64,000 nt of DNA from Caldanaerobacter subterraneus (GCF_004345675.1 NZ_SLWU01000008.1:41450-105449); one strand, 5' to 3'. Counted from the first letter of the stretch, positions 17,779 to 26,789 are shown. Notes: a model not told the origin generated them from the letters alone. Numbers and translations: made by a program.

Positions 17779-18276
17779 TTAATCGTCCTTTCTTGCACAT
17801 TCTGAAGCTTCACCCTTTAAAATCTCAATTCCATGCTTAAGAGCAGGTAAAACAACATTTAAGTTTTCAACAGCCCCCTTAGGGCTTCCTGGAAGATTTA
17901 TGATTAAAGTGCTCTTTCTAATTCCTGCAACAGCGCGGGATAGCATAGCATGTGGAGTTATTTCTAAAGACTTTGCCCTCATTGCTTCTGGAATTCCAGG
18001 AACCAATTTCTCAACCACAGCCATCGTTGCTTCTGGTGTTACGTCCCTCTTTGAAAATCCAGTTCCTCCATTTGTCAAAACAAGGTCAACTTTTAATTCA
18101 TCACAAAATCTTACTAGTTCACGTTTTATATCTTCTATTTCATCTGGAACGATTCTTATTTCTTCAATAGAATATATCGCTGGATCTAAAACTTCTTTTA
18201 TAGCAGATGATGTTGTGTCAATTCTCTCTCCTCTAAAACCCTTGTCACTAACAGTCAAAATAGCAACTTTAATCAT
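17779..18276 (-). CDS. mog: Molybdopterin adenylyltransferase, MogA/MoaB family
   Basis: Adenylylates molybdopterin before metal insertion by MoeA. 165 residues from ATG 18276 (AAAGGGG 10 nt before), opening MIKVAILTVSDKGFRGERIDTTS. Family motifs: LTNGGTGFSKRDVTPEA, and IINLPGSPKGAVEN near the C-terminus. A longer frame to 18309 lacks a better site. The stop touches the start of moeA, so mog and moeA are coupled. It is the first gene of the moe/moa series; the tup genes lie about 180 nt upstream. Confidence 0.94.
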   Translation of the reverse strand: MIKVAILTVSDKGFRGERIDTTSSAIKEVLDPAIYSIEEIRIVPDEIEDIKRELVRFCDELKVDLVLTNGGTGFSKRDVTPEATMAVVEKLVPGIPEAMRAKSLEITPHAMLSRAVAGIRKSTLIINLPGSPKGAVENLNVVLPALKHGIEILKGEASECARKDD

Positions 18277-18461
18277 TAATTTATCATCCCCTTTCTTGCT
18301 TTCCCCCACTAATTTATTTTTTTATCCTGCCTTCATTTATAATAAAAGTATAGTAATTAGTATTCCTTCTACTTGAAATAAAAAACTTTTTTCGCAAACT
18401 GCTTAAATAAGTATGGTATAGAGTAGAGACATATTGAGCAACCTTTGTATCCCGAAAAACT

Positions 18462-19223
18462 TTACTCCGGAAAAATCTCACGCACGAGTGGAGATTGTAT
18501 GCGCAAAGTTTGGGTTTTACCTTGTGCAACAATGTGCCCATCCAAAAGAACCAGCGTGCGCTCAGTAAGATCGAGAAGGTCACGAAAATCATGACTAATA
18601 AGAAGCAGTGAAACCTTGTTTTTTGCCAGAATCTCCCGAAGAAGGGCCTTTAGTGGACTCCGTGAAGTAGCATCCACTGCTGCAAAAGGTTCATCAAGGA
18701 ACAAAATTTCCGGTTCCATAGCAAACGCCCTTGCTAGCTGAAGACGTGCAAGTTCTCCCCCAGAAAGTGTATGTATCCGCTGAAAAGCAAGCTTTTCTAA
18801 ATCAAAACACTTAAGCCACTCATATGCCCGCTTGGTTGCTTCTCGGGCAGAAAGTCCTCGCATGCGCAGGGGAATACTCACGTTTTGCAAAACACTCCCT
18901 GTGAGCGTCGTCGGTTGTTGAAAGACGATAGACATCTTTCGGCGAACAGTCACTGAAGACCGCCCGTCTCCCATAAAGCCAAGAACTGTAAGCCTCCCAG
19001 AAGACGGTGGAATTAGTAAGGATAAGACTTTAAGGAGCGTACTTTTTCCTGAACCATTGGGACCCGCAAGTCCCAAACGTTCCCCTTGATGCAAAACGAG
19101 GCTTATGTTTCGCAGGATAAAGCGTTCATTGCGCCGTACACTAATATCTTCGGCTATAATAACCGGCGTTTGATTCTCTATATCCCGAAAATCGGTAGCT
19201 TTGCGTTCAAACATATAATTCAT
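18462..19223 (-). CDS. tupC: Tungstate ABC transporter ATP-binding protein TupC
   Basis: ATPase that drives tungstate import with TupAB. 253 residues, with Walker A GPNGSGKSTLLKVL, Q-loop VFQQPTTL, signature LSGGELARLQLARAF, Walker B ILFLDEPFAAVD and H-loop LISHD. Follows tupB by 50 nt with GGAGGTAGAGGAGT before its ATG. Base composition is visibly more GC-rich than the moa/moe genes beside it. Part of the only intact oxyanion importer in the island. Confidence 0.92.
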   Translation of the reverse strand: MNYMFERKATDFRDIENQTPVIIAEDISVRRNERFILRNISLVLHQGERLGLAGPNGSGKSTLLKVLSLLIPPSSGRLTVLGFMGDGRSSVTVRRKMSIVFQQPTTLTGSVLQNVSIPLRMRGLSAREATKRAYEWLKCFDLEKLAFQRIHTLSGGELARLQLARAFAMEPEILFLDEPFAAVDATSRSPLKALLREILAKNKVSLLLISHDFRDLLDLTERTLVLLDGHIVAQGKTQTLRIQSPLVREIFPE

Positions 19224-19273
19224 ACTCCTCTACCTCCTTTCTTTAATCTAATTATTTCTTGTTTTTCCCGCTT

Positions 19274-19972
19274 CTACTTTAAGTTTTGTTGATACTGAAG
19301 ATGGGTAATAAAGGCAGTAATAGAAAACGATAAGGCAAGAAGTACAAAACTTATCGCTAACGCGCGGTCAAACTCACCCTTAGATACTTCAAGAACAATA
19401 GCGGTGGTAAGCGTGCGGGTTTCCCCAGCGATGTTCCCTCCTACCATCATTGCTGCTCCTACCTCCGAAATTGCACGTCCAAAACCGGCAATGATTGCTG
19501 TTAAAACTGAGCTACGAATTTCCCGAAGTAAAAGCCACATATATTGAAGAGGGTTCAACCCTAAAGAAAGAAAAAAATCGTGTAATTTAGCTTTTTTATC
19601 CGACGCAGCTGCAGCTACCAAAGCTATAATAATAGGCACGGTAAGAATTACTTCAGCAATGATGATGGCAGTAGGAGTATAAATCAGCTTTAGTCCTCCT
19701 AAAGGGCCGGTACGCCATAGCACAATAGCTACCCAAAGCCCCACAACTGTCGGTGGAAGTCCCATGCCGGTATTGGCTAAAGTCAGAAGAAAATCCCTGC
19801 CACGGAACGTGCTTACTCCAAGTGCAATCCCAAGTGGAAGGCCAATGGCTGAACTTATCCCTATAGCCCACGCAGCAATCCTAAGAGAAAGAAGAGTAAT
19901 TTCTCTGATTTCTGGATCCCCATGAAAAAGAAATTTGAATGCTCCTTTCAGGCCTTCCCAAATAAGTTCCAC
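19274..19972 (-). CDS. tupB: Tungstate ABC transporter permease TupB
   Basis: 232-residue inner-membrane permease with about five to six hydrophobic helices and the EAA loop that docks to TupC (near FFLSLGLNPLQYMWLLLREI). Segments TGMGLPPTVVGLWVAI and GRAISEVGAAMMVGGNIAGETRTLTTA are characteristic of TupB/ModB-like permeases. GC-rich compared with neighbours (one 60-nt line at 19381 has 31 G or C). Follows tupA by 14 nt. Confidence 0.92.
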   Translation of the reverse strand: MELIWEGLKGAFKFLFHGDPEIREITLLSLRIAAWAIGISSAIGLPLGIALGVSTFRGRDFLLTLANTGMGLPPTVVGLWVAIVLWRTGPLGGLKLIYTPTAIIIAEVILTVPIIIALVAAAASDKKAKLHDFFLSLGLNPLQYMWLLLREIRSSVLTAIIAGFGRAISEVGAAMMVGGNIAGETRTLTTAIVLEVSKGEFDRALAISFVLLALSFSITAFITHLQYQQNLK

Positions 19973-19986
19973 TTTTATTCAACTCC

Positions 19987-20871
19987 TTATTCTACTTCCC
20001 CTTTTTGGGCATTGGGGAAAAAGAGCGGCACTCCGTATTTGTCTACCCCAAATTTGCCAATAAGTTCCTGCGTTCTGGGCGAAATCATAAACTCCACAAA
20101 AGCTTTGGCTCCATCGCTGTTTATGTGTTTCCCAGGATGTTTCTCGGGGTTAACCTGCATGACGTGATAAATATTAAGAAGACCCTTATCTCCTTCTCGA
20201 ACAATGGTAAGATCTAATTTATCGCGGTATGCAAGGTATGTTCCCCGATCAGTTAGTGTATACGCCCGTTTTTCGTTAGCAATAAGGAGCGTTTGTCCCA
20301 TTCCTGTGCCGCTTTCTATATACCACGACTTTCCCTTGGGATCAATCCCTGCTGCTTTCCATAAACTCAATTCCTTTTTGTGTGTACCCGAATCATCACC
20401 CCTCGAAACAAACGGTACACCTTTTTCAGCAATCGCCTGAAAGGCTGCTTCTACTGAAACCGCATTCTTAACTTGCGCTGGATCCTCTGAAGGACCAACC
20501 ACAATGAAATCATTGTGCATTACCAACTGATAGTTTATAACATCCTTGTTGTCCACAAGTTCTTTCTCTGCCGCAGGAGCATGTGTAAGAAGAACATCTG
20601 CTTCCCCCCTTTTTCCCATCTCCAAAGCCTGTCCTGTCCCCACGGCAACCACTTTTACTTTGTATCCTGTTTCTTTCTCAAAGATCGGTAAAAGGTAATC
20701 CAAAAGCCCACTATCCTGCGGGCCTGTTGTTGTCGCCAAAATTACATCTCGATTACCTGGGGAAATCTTCTCTGAAGTTTTAGAACCTGTACAACCGTTC
20801 AGAGAAAATAAACTAAACAACAAAATAGAATATAAAAGGATCATCAAAAACTTCTTTGATATTCTTGCCAT
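19987..20871 (-). CDS. tupA: Tungstate-binding lipoprotein TupA
   Basis: Extracellular lipoprotein that captures tungstate. Signal peptide with lipobox (LFSLNGC), then VILATTTGPQDSGLLDYLLPIFE, the TTT-x-x-x-DSGLL motif typical of TupA, followed by VAVGTGQALEMGKRGEADVLLTHAP-type sequence and RGDDSGTHKKE. ATG 20871 is chosen because GGAGG lies 9 nt before it, while the ATG at 20880 touches the SD. First gene of tupABC. Its leader carries a Moco/Tuco riboswitch with a terminator, so uptake should fall when cofactor is plentiful. Confidence 0.94.
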   Translation of the reverse strand: MARISKKFLMILLYSILLFSLFSLNGCTGSKTSEKISPGNRDVILATTTGPQDSGLLDYLLPIFEKETGYKVKVVAVGTGQALEMGKRGEADVLLTHAPAAEKELVDNKDVINYQLVMHNDFIVVGPSEDPAQVKNAVSVEAAFQAIAEKGVPFVSRGDDSGTHKKELSLWKAAGIDPKGKSWYIESGTGMGQTLLIANEKRAYTLTDRGTYLAYRDKLDLTIVREGDKGLLNIYHVMQVNPEKHPGKHINSDGAKAFVEFMISPRTQELIGKFGVDKYGVPLFFPNAQKGEVE

Positions 20872-20983
20872 GGTATTCATCCTCCATCATCACTATTAGT
20901 TTTTGTTTAAACCTTACCCATTAAAACTGGAAAGATTCCATTCTTTAGCTTTTACCATTGAAATTAGTCCCTAACAAAGGTAC

Positions 20984-21195
20984 AAAAAAATGCCTTCCGG
21001 AGAAGGCACTGCATCGTTTTCGCAAAGCAAGGACACAATTACTTTACCTTACGCATTCTTGCTTTGCATAAATGCAAATGCATTGCCTCTCCTTTCCAAC
21101 ACGGGAGGCATTGATGTTTCCATCAATACCCTATCGGCCTTTATCTCATAGGGCTCTTCGCCCCTTAGACATAAAGGCTCGGAGAGTTATTCTCC
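20984..21195 (-). ncRNA. Moco/Tuco riboswitch controlling tupABC
   Basis: Minus strand shows conserved pieces of the Moco RNA motif in order: CTCTCCGAGCC, GGCCGATAGGG, the ATTGATGGAAACATCAAT hairpin, GCCTCCC, and GGAAAGGAGAGGCA. A large GCAAAGCAAG/CTTGCTTTGC stem follows, then a terminator TGCCTTC-TCC-GGAAGGCA with seven T (20984-21007). GGAGAGGCAATGC can pair either with the 5' CTCTCC (aptamer P1) or with GCAGTGCCTTCTCC of the terminator. A bound ligand should hold P1, free the terminator and switch tupABC off. Ligand could be tungsten or molybdenum cofactor. Confidence 0.88.
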
Positions 21196-21209
21196 TTACT
21201 TTAATAATT

Positions 21210-21238
21210 TTTTTATCTCGATTAATTAGCTTCGTCAA
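21210..21238 (-). promoter_or_regulatory. Candidate promoter upstream of the tupABC riboswitch
   Basis: TTGACG (21238-21233), 17-nt spacer, TAAAAA (21215-21210), placed just before the aptamer. The -10 is poor. The rest of 21239-21411 holds no gene; it contains a CCACCCCAAC block near 21265 resembling the IS-edge motif at about 22660. Confidence 0.4.
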
Positions 21239-21411
21239 GCGATCTTAGATACATAATTTTTGTCCACCCCAACATTATTTATAGTAAGAACACCAGCATT
21301 GGTTAAAAAGACTAATAACACTTCACATTACTCTTCCTGTCATAAGATCCTTAAGTCTGTGGTAATTATCCTAAACTAATAATTTCAATTCATCTATGCG
21401 TTTATGGTGCA

Positions 21412-22104
21412 TTATTCATAATTATTTCTTATAATTAACTCAACCTTCTCAATTTCGTGGTTTTTCATGTCAAGTGCATCGATCATACCAAGAACTGTTT
21501 TTGATATAAATTCCTGTACAAATGGATTCATAGGTACCGGGTGACCATTTATTCTCAGAAGAGCCCTTTTTGGCTGGCTCTTACAGTTTATATCATCTGC
21601 AGCTCCCTGGACCTTTGCCATTGCAAAGTCCCTGCATGATTCAAAACCACACTTTTTACAGTTAAGCCCCTGCAGCAAACAGTAACTTCTGTTCTTTATG
21701 ACTTCAATGAGTTCATCCAATTCTTCCTCCTTAAGGGAGAATGGATCCACCTTTCTTATCGTGAATTCATTTTCAGTGGAAGTAGAAATGTTTGCATGGG
21801 GCATCTCTTTAAAACCCTCGATAACCAGGAAATCGAAATCCCCAAGAAGCTGGATAGTACCTACAAGTTCATCAAGCACCATTTTCCTACCAAGAAGAAA
21901 AAAGGTTTCTTCTCCACTACCGACTACAAGCTCTGCCCCTGCTTCTCTGTGTTTACCAGTGTCTTTATCTGCAAAATCAAAGCCTGTATGGGTGTGTTTC
22001 AGGGTGGCAACCCTGTACCCCTCATCCACTAATTTTCTAACAATTTTTGTTACAAGAGTGGTTTTACCTGTATCTTTTGTTCCTATAACACCTATTATCT
22101 TCAA
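21412..22104 (-). CDS. mobB: Molybdopterin-guanine dinucleotide biosynthesis protein MobB with C-terminal Cys-cluster domain
   Basis: 230 residues. Residues 1 to about 150 are the MobB GTPase-like domain (P-loop GTKDTGKTTLVTKIV, LKHTHTGFDFADKDTGKHREAGAE, FLVIEGFKEMPH). The C-terminal part has CLLQGLNCKKCGFESCRDFA...DINC, a cysteine spacing suggestive of an Fe-S cluster and seen in MobB-FeS fusions of anaerobes. The start is TTG 22104 with AGGAGG before it. No mobA is present, so its role may be in cofactor handling for the bis-pterin AOR rather than MGD synthesis. It lies downstream of the second riboswitch, but a degenerate IS-like segment separates them. Confidence 0.86.
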   Translation of the reverse strand: MKIIGVIGTKDTGKTTLVTKIVRKLVDEGYRVATLKHTHTGFDFADKDTGKHREAGAELVVGSGEETFFLLGRKMVLDELVGTIQLLGDFDFLVIEGFKEMPHANISTSTENEFTIRKVDPFSLKEEELDELIEVIKNRSYCLLQGLNCKKCGFESCRDFAMAKVQGAADDINCKSQPKRALLRINGHPVPMNPFVQEFISKTVLGMIDALDMKNHEIEKVELIIRNNYE

Positions 22105-22149
22105 TTTTAATACCTCCTAGGGTATTGACAGTTTGTCAGATATGCTTCC

Positions 22150-22680
22150 TCCTTTAAGGGCTATCAAACCTTACAACATTTGATACCAAAAGATTTGAGA
22201 AAATTTGAGAAAAAAGAAAGATTCCCTCCCCTTGGAGTCGAAGTTGGTAGTTGTCGAATGTCAGGCACATTAAGCCTCCTGAAGTAGATGTCGATGAATG
22301 TCCTGTATGCAGCACTCCTCCTCTCTTTTTGCGCAGTTTCGGCAAAGACCTTGAGGACTACCAGAAGCTACAACGTAAAGTGTATAAACATAAGTGGGCA
22401 CCTGAAAAGCCCTCTCCTAAAAAATCATCATACTTATCGTTGCCCTTTCTGCGACTATGCTCTAAATCTGTAGAAAGCCACTTTTACTATTATAAAACAT
22501 TCTCGCAAGTTCAGGTTTCTCACAGCTCTTCTACAAGCATTTGAAACCTCATATTACCTTCGGAAACAAGCCACCTTTAGCCCTCGCCGCGGGAACCCGC
22601 TTGATGTACCTTTGCAGGATCACTCTTAGGACCTACAATAACAACATTCAGAAAAAATACCCACCCCAACTATTGACAAA
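22150..22680 (+). mobile_element. Degenerate transposase-like remnant
   Basis: No intact gene. Fragments in different plus-strand frames show Zn-ligand-like pairs (DECPVCST... and HHTYRCPFCDYAL) and basic stretches like those of transposase N-termini, with stops and shifts between. The stretch ends in a CCACCCCAACTATTGACAAA motif (near 22660) that recurs at 8289. I infer an eroded IS inserted between riboswitch 2 and mobB. The family is not identified. Confidence 0.45.
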
Positions 22681-22690
22681 GAACCTTCAT

Positions 22691-22840
22691 AAAAAAACTC
22701 CTTTCGTTTTAGTATGCGAAAGGAGAATAGCAGCCTTCCTATTCTCCTTTCCAGGCGGGAGGCAGCACCGTTTCCAGCACTACCCTATCGGCCTATAATC
22801 CATAGCTCTTGCCTTAGGATTATAGACTCGGAGAATAAGT
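22691..22840 (-). ncRNA. Second Moco/Tuco riboswitch
   Basis: Minus strand has TATTCTCCGAG, GGCCGATAGGG, a GTGCTGGAAACGGTGC hairpin, TGCCTCCCGCC and GGAAAGGAGAATAG, the Moco motif elements in order. The terminator stem CTCCTTTCG/CGAAAGGAG (22698-22725) is followed by seven T. CTATTCTCCTTTC can instead pair with GAAAGGAGAATAG of P1, giving an antiterminator. Ligand binding should therefore stop transcription. It lies after the MoeB-like gene and originally must have led into mobB or a lost gene; an IS-like remnant now follows it. Confidence 0.86.
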
Positions 22841-22890
22841 AATAAAATATTAAGTTTATTTCGTCCTTTCGTTACAATAGTACACCAATT

Positions 22891-23589
22891 TCAAAGAACT
22901 ATAATCTCATATTCTTGCTCAAAGGTATTTATAAATAACACCTTACGTCTTAATACTTCTCCTCTTCCTATCAAAACTTTTAGTGCTTCACTAACTTGAA
23001 TGGAAGCAACAAGAGCAGGAGTGAACGAAGGATTGCCAAGTTCTTTTTCAATTCCCTTCCTCATTTCTTTTTTATACAAAAACTTAAGCGTCTTATCGCC
23101 AGGAAAAACTGTAGTAACCTGCCCATACCAGCCCGCAATAGCACCATGAACAAATGGAATGCCAAGCTCCTCGCAGATATCCTGTAAAGTAAGCTTTCCC
23201 TCAATATTATCAAGAGCATCGATTACAATATCATGTCCTTTTATGATATCTTTTCCATTTTCAAAATTAAATTCATCTACAATAGCATTTACAAAAACTT
23301 CTGGGTTGACAAGTTTCATTCTTTCCACCGCCATTAATGCTTTACTTTTACCCAATGAATTCATATCACTTAAAATCTGGCGGTTTAAATTCGTTTCCTC
23401 AAAAACATCCTTATCAACTGCAGTTATATATCCTATACCTAATCTACCAAGCATTTCAATAGCATACCCACCCAATCCTCCACATCCCAATACACAAACC
23501 CTGAAGTCCTTTAGTTTTTCATTTTCTTCCTTAGATAGCATATTCATATTTCTGTCGTATCTTCCCATAAAGACACTCCTTTCCCTCAA
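22891..23589 (-). CDS. MoeB/ThiF/HesA-family E1-like adenylyltransferase
   Basis: Activates the C-terminal glycine of a ubiquitin-like sulfur carrier, here the MoaD-like protein whose gene overlaps by 4 nt. 232 residues with the ATP-binding GxGxxG (VLGCGGLGGYAIEML), DKDVFEETNLNRQ and the DALDNIEGK segment. The paired CxxC zinc motif of classical MoeB is not seen, so it is closer to HesA/ThiF forms common in AOR operons. Last gene of the AOR-rSAM-moaD-E1 series. Confidence 0.9.
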   Translation of the reverse strand: MRERSVFMGRYDRNMNMLSKEENEKLKDFRVCVLGCGGLGGYAIEMLGRLGIGYITAVDKDVFEETNLNRQILSDMNSLGKSKALMAVERMKLVNPEVFVNAIVDEFNFENGKDIIKGHDIVIDALDNIEGKLTLQDICEELGIPFVHGAIAGWYGQVTTVFPGDKTLKFLYKKEMRKGIEKELGNPSFTPALVASIQVSEALKVLIGRGEVLRRKVLFINTFEQEYEIIVL

Positions 23590-23807
23590 CCACCACCAAC
23601 AGGTGGAAAAAGGGAAATCACATCTCCATCACTAAGAGGATCATCAAGCTTCCCATCAAGTCCATTTACTAAAAATATTGCTACATCCTTTTCTTTTATG
23701 TTAAGTTTGTTTATTATAAACCTTCCGGTAATTCCTTCAAAGTAATCAAAATTTACTTCCTTTTGTCTTCCTTCTCTAAAGGTTGCAAATAATTTTACTT
23801 TAATCAA
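23586..23807 (-). CDS. moaD: MoaD/ThiS-like sulfur carrier
   Basis: 73-residue ubiquitin-fold protein beginning MIKVKLFATFREGRQKE and ending in VGGG; the terminal Gly-Gly is adenylated and thiocarboxylated to donate sulfur for the pterin dithiolene. It overlaps the E1 gene by 4 nt and lies 16 nt after the radical-SAM gene. Dedicated MoaD copies are regular members of tungsten AOR operons. Confidence 0.93.
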   Translation of the reverse strand: MIKVKLFATFREGRQKEVNFDYFEGITGRFIINKLNIKEKDVAIFLVNGLDGKLDDPLSDGDVISLFPPVGGG

Positions 23808-23823
23808 TATATAACCCCTTCAA

Positions 23824-24861
23824 TTAAGGACATATAGCAAACCTTCTACTCCAAAGGCAATCTGCACATGAAGGTTTTATAGCATAACAGTCATATTCGG
23901 GAGTTCTAACGAAATCACACCCATCAACGAGATCGCAATCGAGGCACGAAGGATATCTATTATTATAAACTCTCGCTCTAAAATTTTTATATTCATTGCT
24001 TTCATAAATATCATCTAAGCTTTTTTCCAATATATTTCCAAATGAGTGTTTAAAAACCTTCTTTTTTCTTCCGAAAACATACTCAGTAGTAGTATGGGAA
24101 AACCTATAGCACGGATAAACATATCCATCAGAGCCAACAACTACTGCTTCTTCCTCAATAAAATTACAATATCGTTCCGTTTTTAGTTCAATATTCGGCA
24201 GAGTAAGATTTATGCCTTTTCTAAACGAATGTATTCTTAGTCTTTCAAATAAATCCTTTAAAAATTTATTTTCATACCTCGTATATAATATTTTATCTTT
24301 ATAATCTTCAGTTTGAGGAATGACATTTGAAATAATAACTTGGTATGCACTTACCGTCTCTGCTATATCCAATACACTAAAAATATCTTCTATATTATCT
24401 TTTGATGCAACAAATTGAATTACAACGTGCGGATATTCTTTATTATTCTTTCTTTTTATCAAATATATATCCTTCAAGTTCTCTAAAACTTCTTTTAAAT
24501 TAAATCCTCTAATATCTTTATATTTATCCTCAAGTCCATCAATAGAAACAACGATTTTATTTACATTATCAACAATAAGACTTTTTAACTTATCATCAAG
24601 AAGCGTTCCGTTAGTTGTAATTGTTAAATTAAAGCTTGAAAATAATGAGATAGCATCATATATAAGGGGTGAATACGTTGGTTCGCCAATGCCACCAAGG
24701 ACGATTTCATTTAATTTTTTATTTACAACTTCACTATTTATCTTATATAGAACCTTTTTCTCCATATCCTTTGGTTTTTCAGCCCATGAGCGTCTATAAC
24801 ACATCTTGCAGTTTAAATTGCACTTATCTGTCAACTCAATGTATAATTTTTTGAAGCTCAC
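23824..24861 (-). CDS. Tungsten-oxidoreductase-associated radical SAM protein with SPASM-type C-terminus
   Basis: 345 residues. Radical-SAM motif CxxxCxxC near the start (DKCNLNCKMCYRRS). The C-terminal half has many cysteines in SPASM-like spacing (YPCYRFS, YPSCLDCDLVDGCDFV, DCYAIKPSCADCLW). Such proteins are encoded next to AOR-type tungsten enzymes and are proposed maturases of the tungsten cofactor or enzyme; the reaction is unknown. The gene follows AOR after an 83-nt gap holding a hairpin, so its level may be set by partial termination. Confidence 0.9.
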   Translation of the reverse strand: MSFKKLYIELTDKCNLNCKMCYRRSWAEKPKDMEKKVLYKINSEVVNKKLNEIVLGGIGEPTYSPLIYDAISLFSSFNLTITTNGTLLDDKLKSLIVDNVNKIVVSIDGLEDKYKDIRGFNLKEVLENLKDIYLIKRKNNKEYPHVVIQFVASKDNIEDIFSVLDIAETVSAYQVIISNVIPQTEDYKDKILYTRYENKFLKDLFERLRIHSFRKGINLTLPNIELKTERYCNFIEEEAVVVGSDGYVYPCYRFSHTTTEYVFGRKKKVFKHSFGNILEKSLDDIYESNEYKNFRARVYNNRYPSCLDCDLVDGCDFVRTPEYDCYAIKPSCADCLWSRRFAICP

Positions 24862-24899
24862 ATATTATCCTCCATGCTATTGATTTTTAATATATATAC

Positions 24900-24935
24900 A
24901 AGGGCCCTAAAAGGCATTAGCCTTTTACGGGCCTT
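24900..24935 (-). terminator. Hairpin between AOR and its radical-SAM partner
   Basis: Long imperfect stem (GGCCC.TAAAAGGC / GCCTTTTA.GGGCC) directly after the AOR stop. The T tail on the minus strand is weak (CTTGTATATATATT), so it may be an attenuator or an mRNA 3'-end stabiliser rather than a full stop. Confidence 0.6.
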
Positions 24936-24944
24936 AATAATTTT

Positions 24945-26744
24945 TCAAATTCCCAATTTTTGTAAAGTTTCTTTCGTTGGATATCCATTATCGTCCCATC
25001 CTCTTACATCATAATACTTTGGTAACAGTTCTGATAATTTATGAACATGTCCTTTAGATGGGCCTTCAGGAATAGGCTCTTCTAAAAGTCTCTTTGGCAG
25101 TTTATCCTCTTTTGGATCGATTCCTGCCTTCAAATTAAACAGCCTTTCTAATGTGTATATCCTTGAGCCTACCTCTAATAATGTTTCTGCAGTATAATCA
25201 GTTCCGCAAACTGCATTTACAAGGTCAACGTAATCTTGAGCACCAAGGGCAAAAGATGTAAATAGGCACAGTCCCAGCGAATCTATAACAGCAGTTAAAT
25301 CTTGGAATGTTTTAACCCATTCAGCTTTTCCCTCAAGAGAAAATCTATCAAGCTTTTGAGGTATACCTAATATTTCAGGAGATATCATATATCCTCTTAC
25401 ATGACAACCACCTCTGTTAGAAGTCGCATATTCAAGTCCATGTCCTTGAGCTCCTCTTGGGTCGTAAGCGGGAAGTTCTTGTTTTTTAACTGACATCGAA
25501 AGTTCTGGCACACCATAGCTTTCGCAAAGTCTATATGAACCTTCTGCCATCTTATCTCCAAATCCTTCCCTTGCACCTATCTTTTTAACCCATCCAACAA
25601 CAGCTTCTGCATCACCAAATTTTAAGGAATATCCATCTTTTTCTATTTCATCATCCTTTATATATCCCTTTTCATATAATTCCATAGCAGCTGCAATAGT
25701 AGGTCCAGTTGAAATAGTATCAAGACCATATTCATTGCACCAATAATTTGCTTCAGCTATAGCGTTTATATCATAAACCTCACAGTCTGCACCAAATGCC
25801 CAGAGAGTTTCGTATTCAGGACCTCCTACCTCACGGCCATCCTTTAATCTTATCCATCTTCCACAAGCTATTGGACACCCATAACAAGGATTCTTTCTCA
25901 CAAGTATTTCCCTTGTCATAGTTTCTCCGCTTATTTTATCAGCATGTTCTGTATAGGCCCTTTGGAAATTAGCAACTGGAAAAATTCCGTGTTCATTGAT
26001 TATATTGACAAGAACTGCCGTTCCATAAGTTGGTAGCCCTTCACCCGTAACTCCATTTTCGCGAAGCATCTTTGTTTTATTTCTAGCAACTTCTCTAACC
26101 TTCTCTTTATCGTATAATTTAATCCCTTTGGAACCCTTTACAACTATCGCCTTCACGTTCTTAGACCCCATAACAGCACCAACACCAGAACGTCCTGCTG
26201 CTCTATCATAGTCATTCATAACCGCTGCAATCCTAGAAAGCTTTTCACCCGCAGGTCCTATGCAAAGAACCTTTGATTTATCACCATATTCTTTTTTAAG
26301 TTCATCGGTTGTTTCAGAAACAAGCTTTCCCCATAGATGTGATGCATCTCTGATTTCAACTTTATCATCTTCAATTGCAACATAAACTGGGCTTTCTGCC
26401 TTTCCTTCAAAAATAATCATATCAAGCCCTGCTGCCTTTAATTCTGCACCAAAATATCCACCTGAATTTGAACATGCAATAGTTCCTGTTAACGGTGATT
26501 TAGTGATTACCATGTATCTTCCACCAGTTGGAACTGGTGTTCCTGTAAGTGGTCCTGTTGCAATTATTAACTTATTTTCTGGACTTAGGGGTTCAACATT
26601 TGGATCAACTTCATCCATAAATATCTTGCTTGCAAGCCCTCTTCCGCCTATGTATTTCTTTGCAAGTTCTAAATTAAGATCTTCAAATTTGAATTTCCTT
26701 TCTGTTAAGTTAACTCTCAATATCTTGCCGGCATACCCAAACAC
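24945..26744 (-). CDS. aor: Tungsten-containing aldehyde:ferredoxin oxidoreductase
   Basis: Reversibly oxidises aldehydes to acids with ferredoxin; in acetogens and thermophiles it can also reduce acids towards alcohols. 599 residues, normal for AOR. N-terminal pterin-binding fold [44 protein letters not shown] and [12 protein letters not shown]; 4Fe-4S ligands in [14 protein letters not shown] with the distal Cys in [20 protein letters not shown]. Start GTG 26744 behind GGGGGG. Just 46 bp upstream lie acoX/acoA scraps and then a perfect -24/-12 promoter, so AOR may be under AcoR control. Acetaldehyde from acetoin cleavage would be a fitting substrate. Confidence 0.95.
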   Translation of the reverse strand: MFGYAGKILRVNLTERKFKFEDLNLELAKKYIGGRGLASKIFMDEVDPNVEPLSPENKLIIATGPLTGTPVPTGGRYMVITKSPLTGTIACSNSGGYFGAELKAAGLDMIIFEGKAESPVYVAIEDDKVEIRDASHLWGKLVSETTDELKKEYGDKSKVLCIGPAGEKLSRIAAVMNDYDRAAGRSGVGAVMGSKNVKAIVVKGSKGIKLYDKEKVREVARNKTKMLRENGVTGEGLPTYGTAVLVNIINEHGIFPVANFQRAYTEHADKISGETMTREILVRKNPCYGCPIACGRWIRLKDGREVGGPEYETLWAFGADCEVYDINAIAEANYWCNEYGLDTISTGPTIAAAMELYEKGYIKDDEIEKDGYSLKFGDAEAVVGWVKKIGAREGFGDKMAEGSYRLCESYGVPELSMSVKKQELPAYDPRGAQGHGLEYATSNRGGCHVRGYMISPEILGIPQKLDRFSLEGKAEWVKTFQDLTAVIDSLGLCLFTSFALGAQDYVDLVNAVCGTDYTAETLLEVGSRIYTLERLFNLKAGIDPKEDKLPKRLLEEPIPEGPSKGHVHKLSELLPKYYDVRGWDDNGYPTKETLQKLGI

Positions 26745-26789
26745 AAGAAACCACCCCCCCTATTGAATTTTATTAGATATATTGATATA

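Noticed and set aside
18314..18592. 92-codon minus-strand frame between mog and tupC
   Set aside because: It overlaps tupC out of frame, has low-complexity composition and no start signal.
22251..22544. 97-codon plus-strand open frame as a zinc-finger gene
   Set aside because: CxxC-like pairs are split between frames, with no start site; more like a broken transposase.
24900..24935. CRISPR or repeat array
   Set aside because: A single hairpin only; no regularly spaced repeats were seen anywhere in the window.
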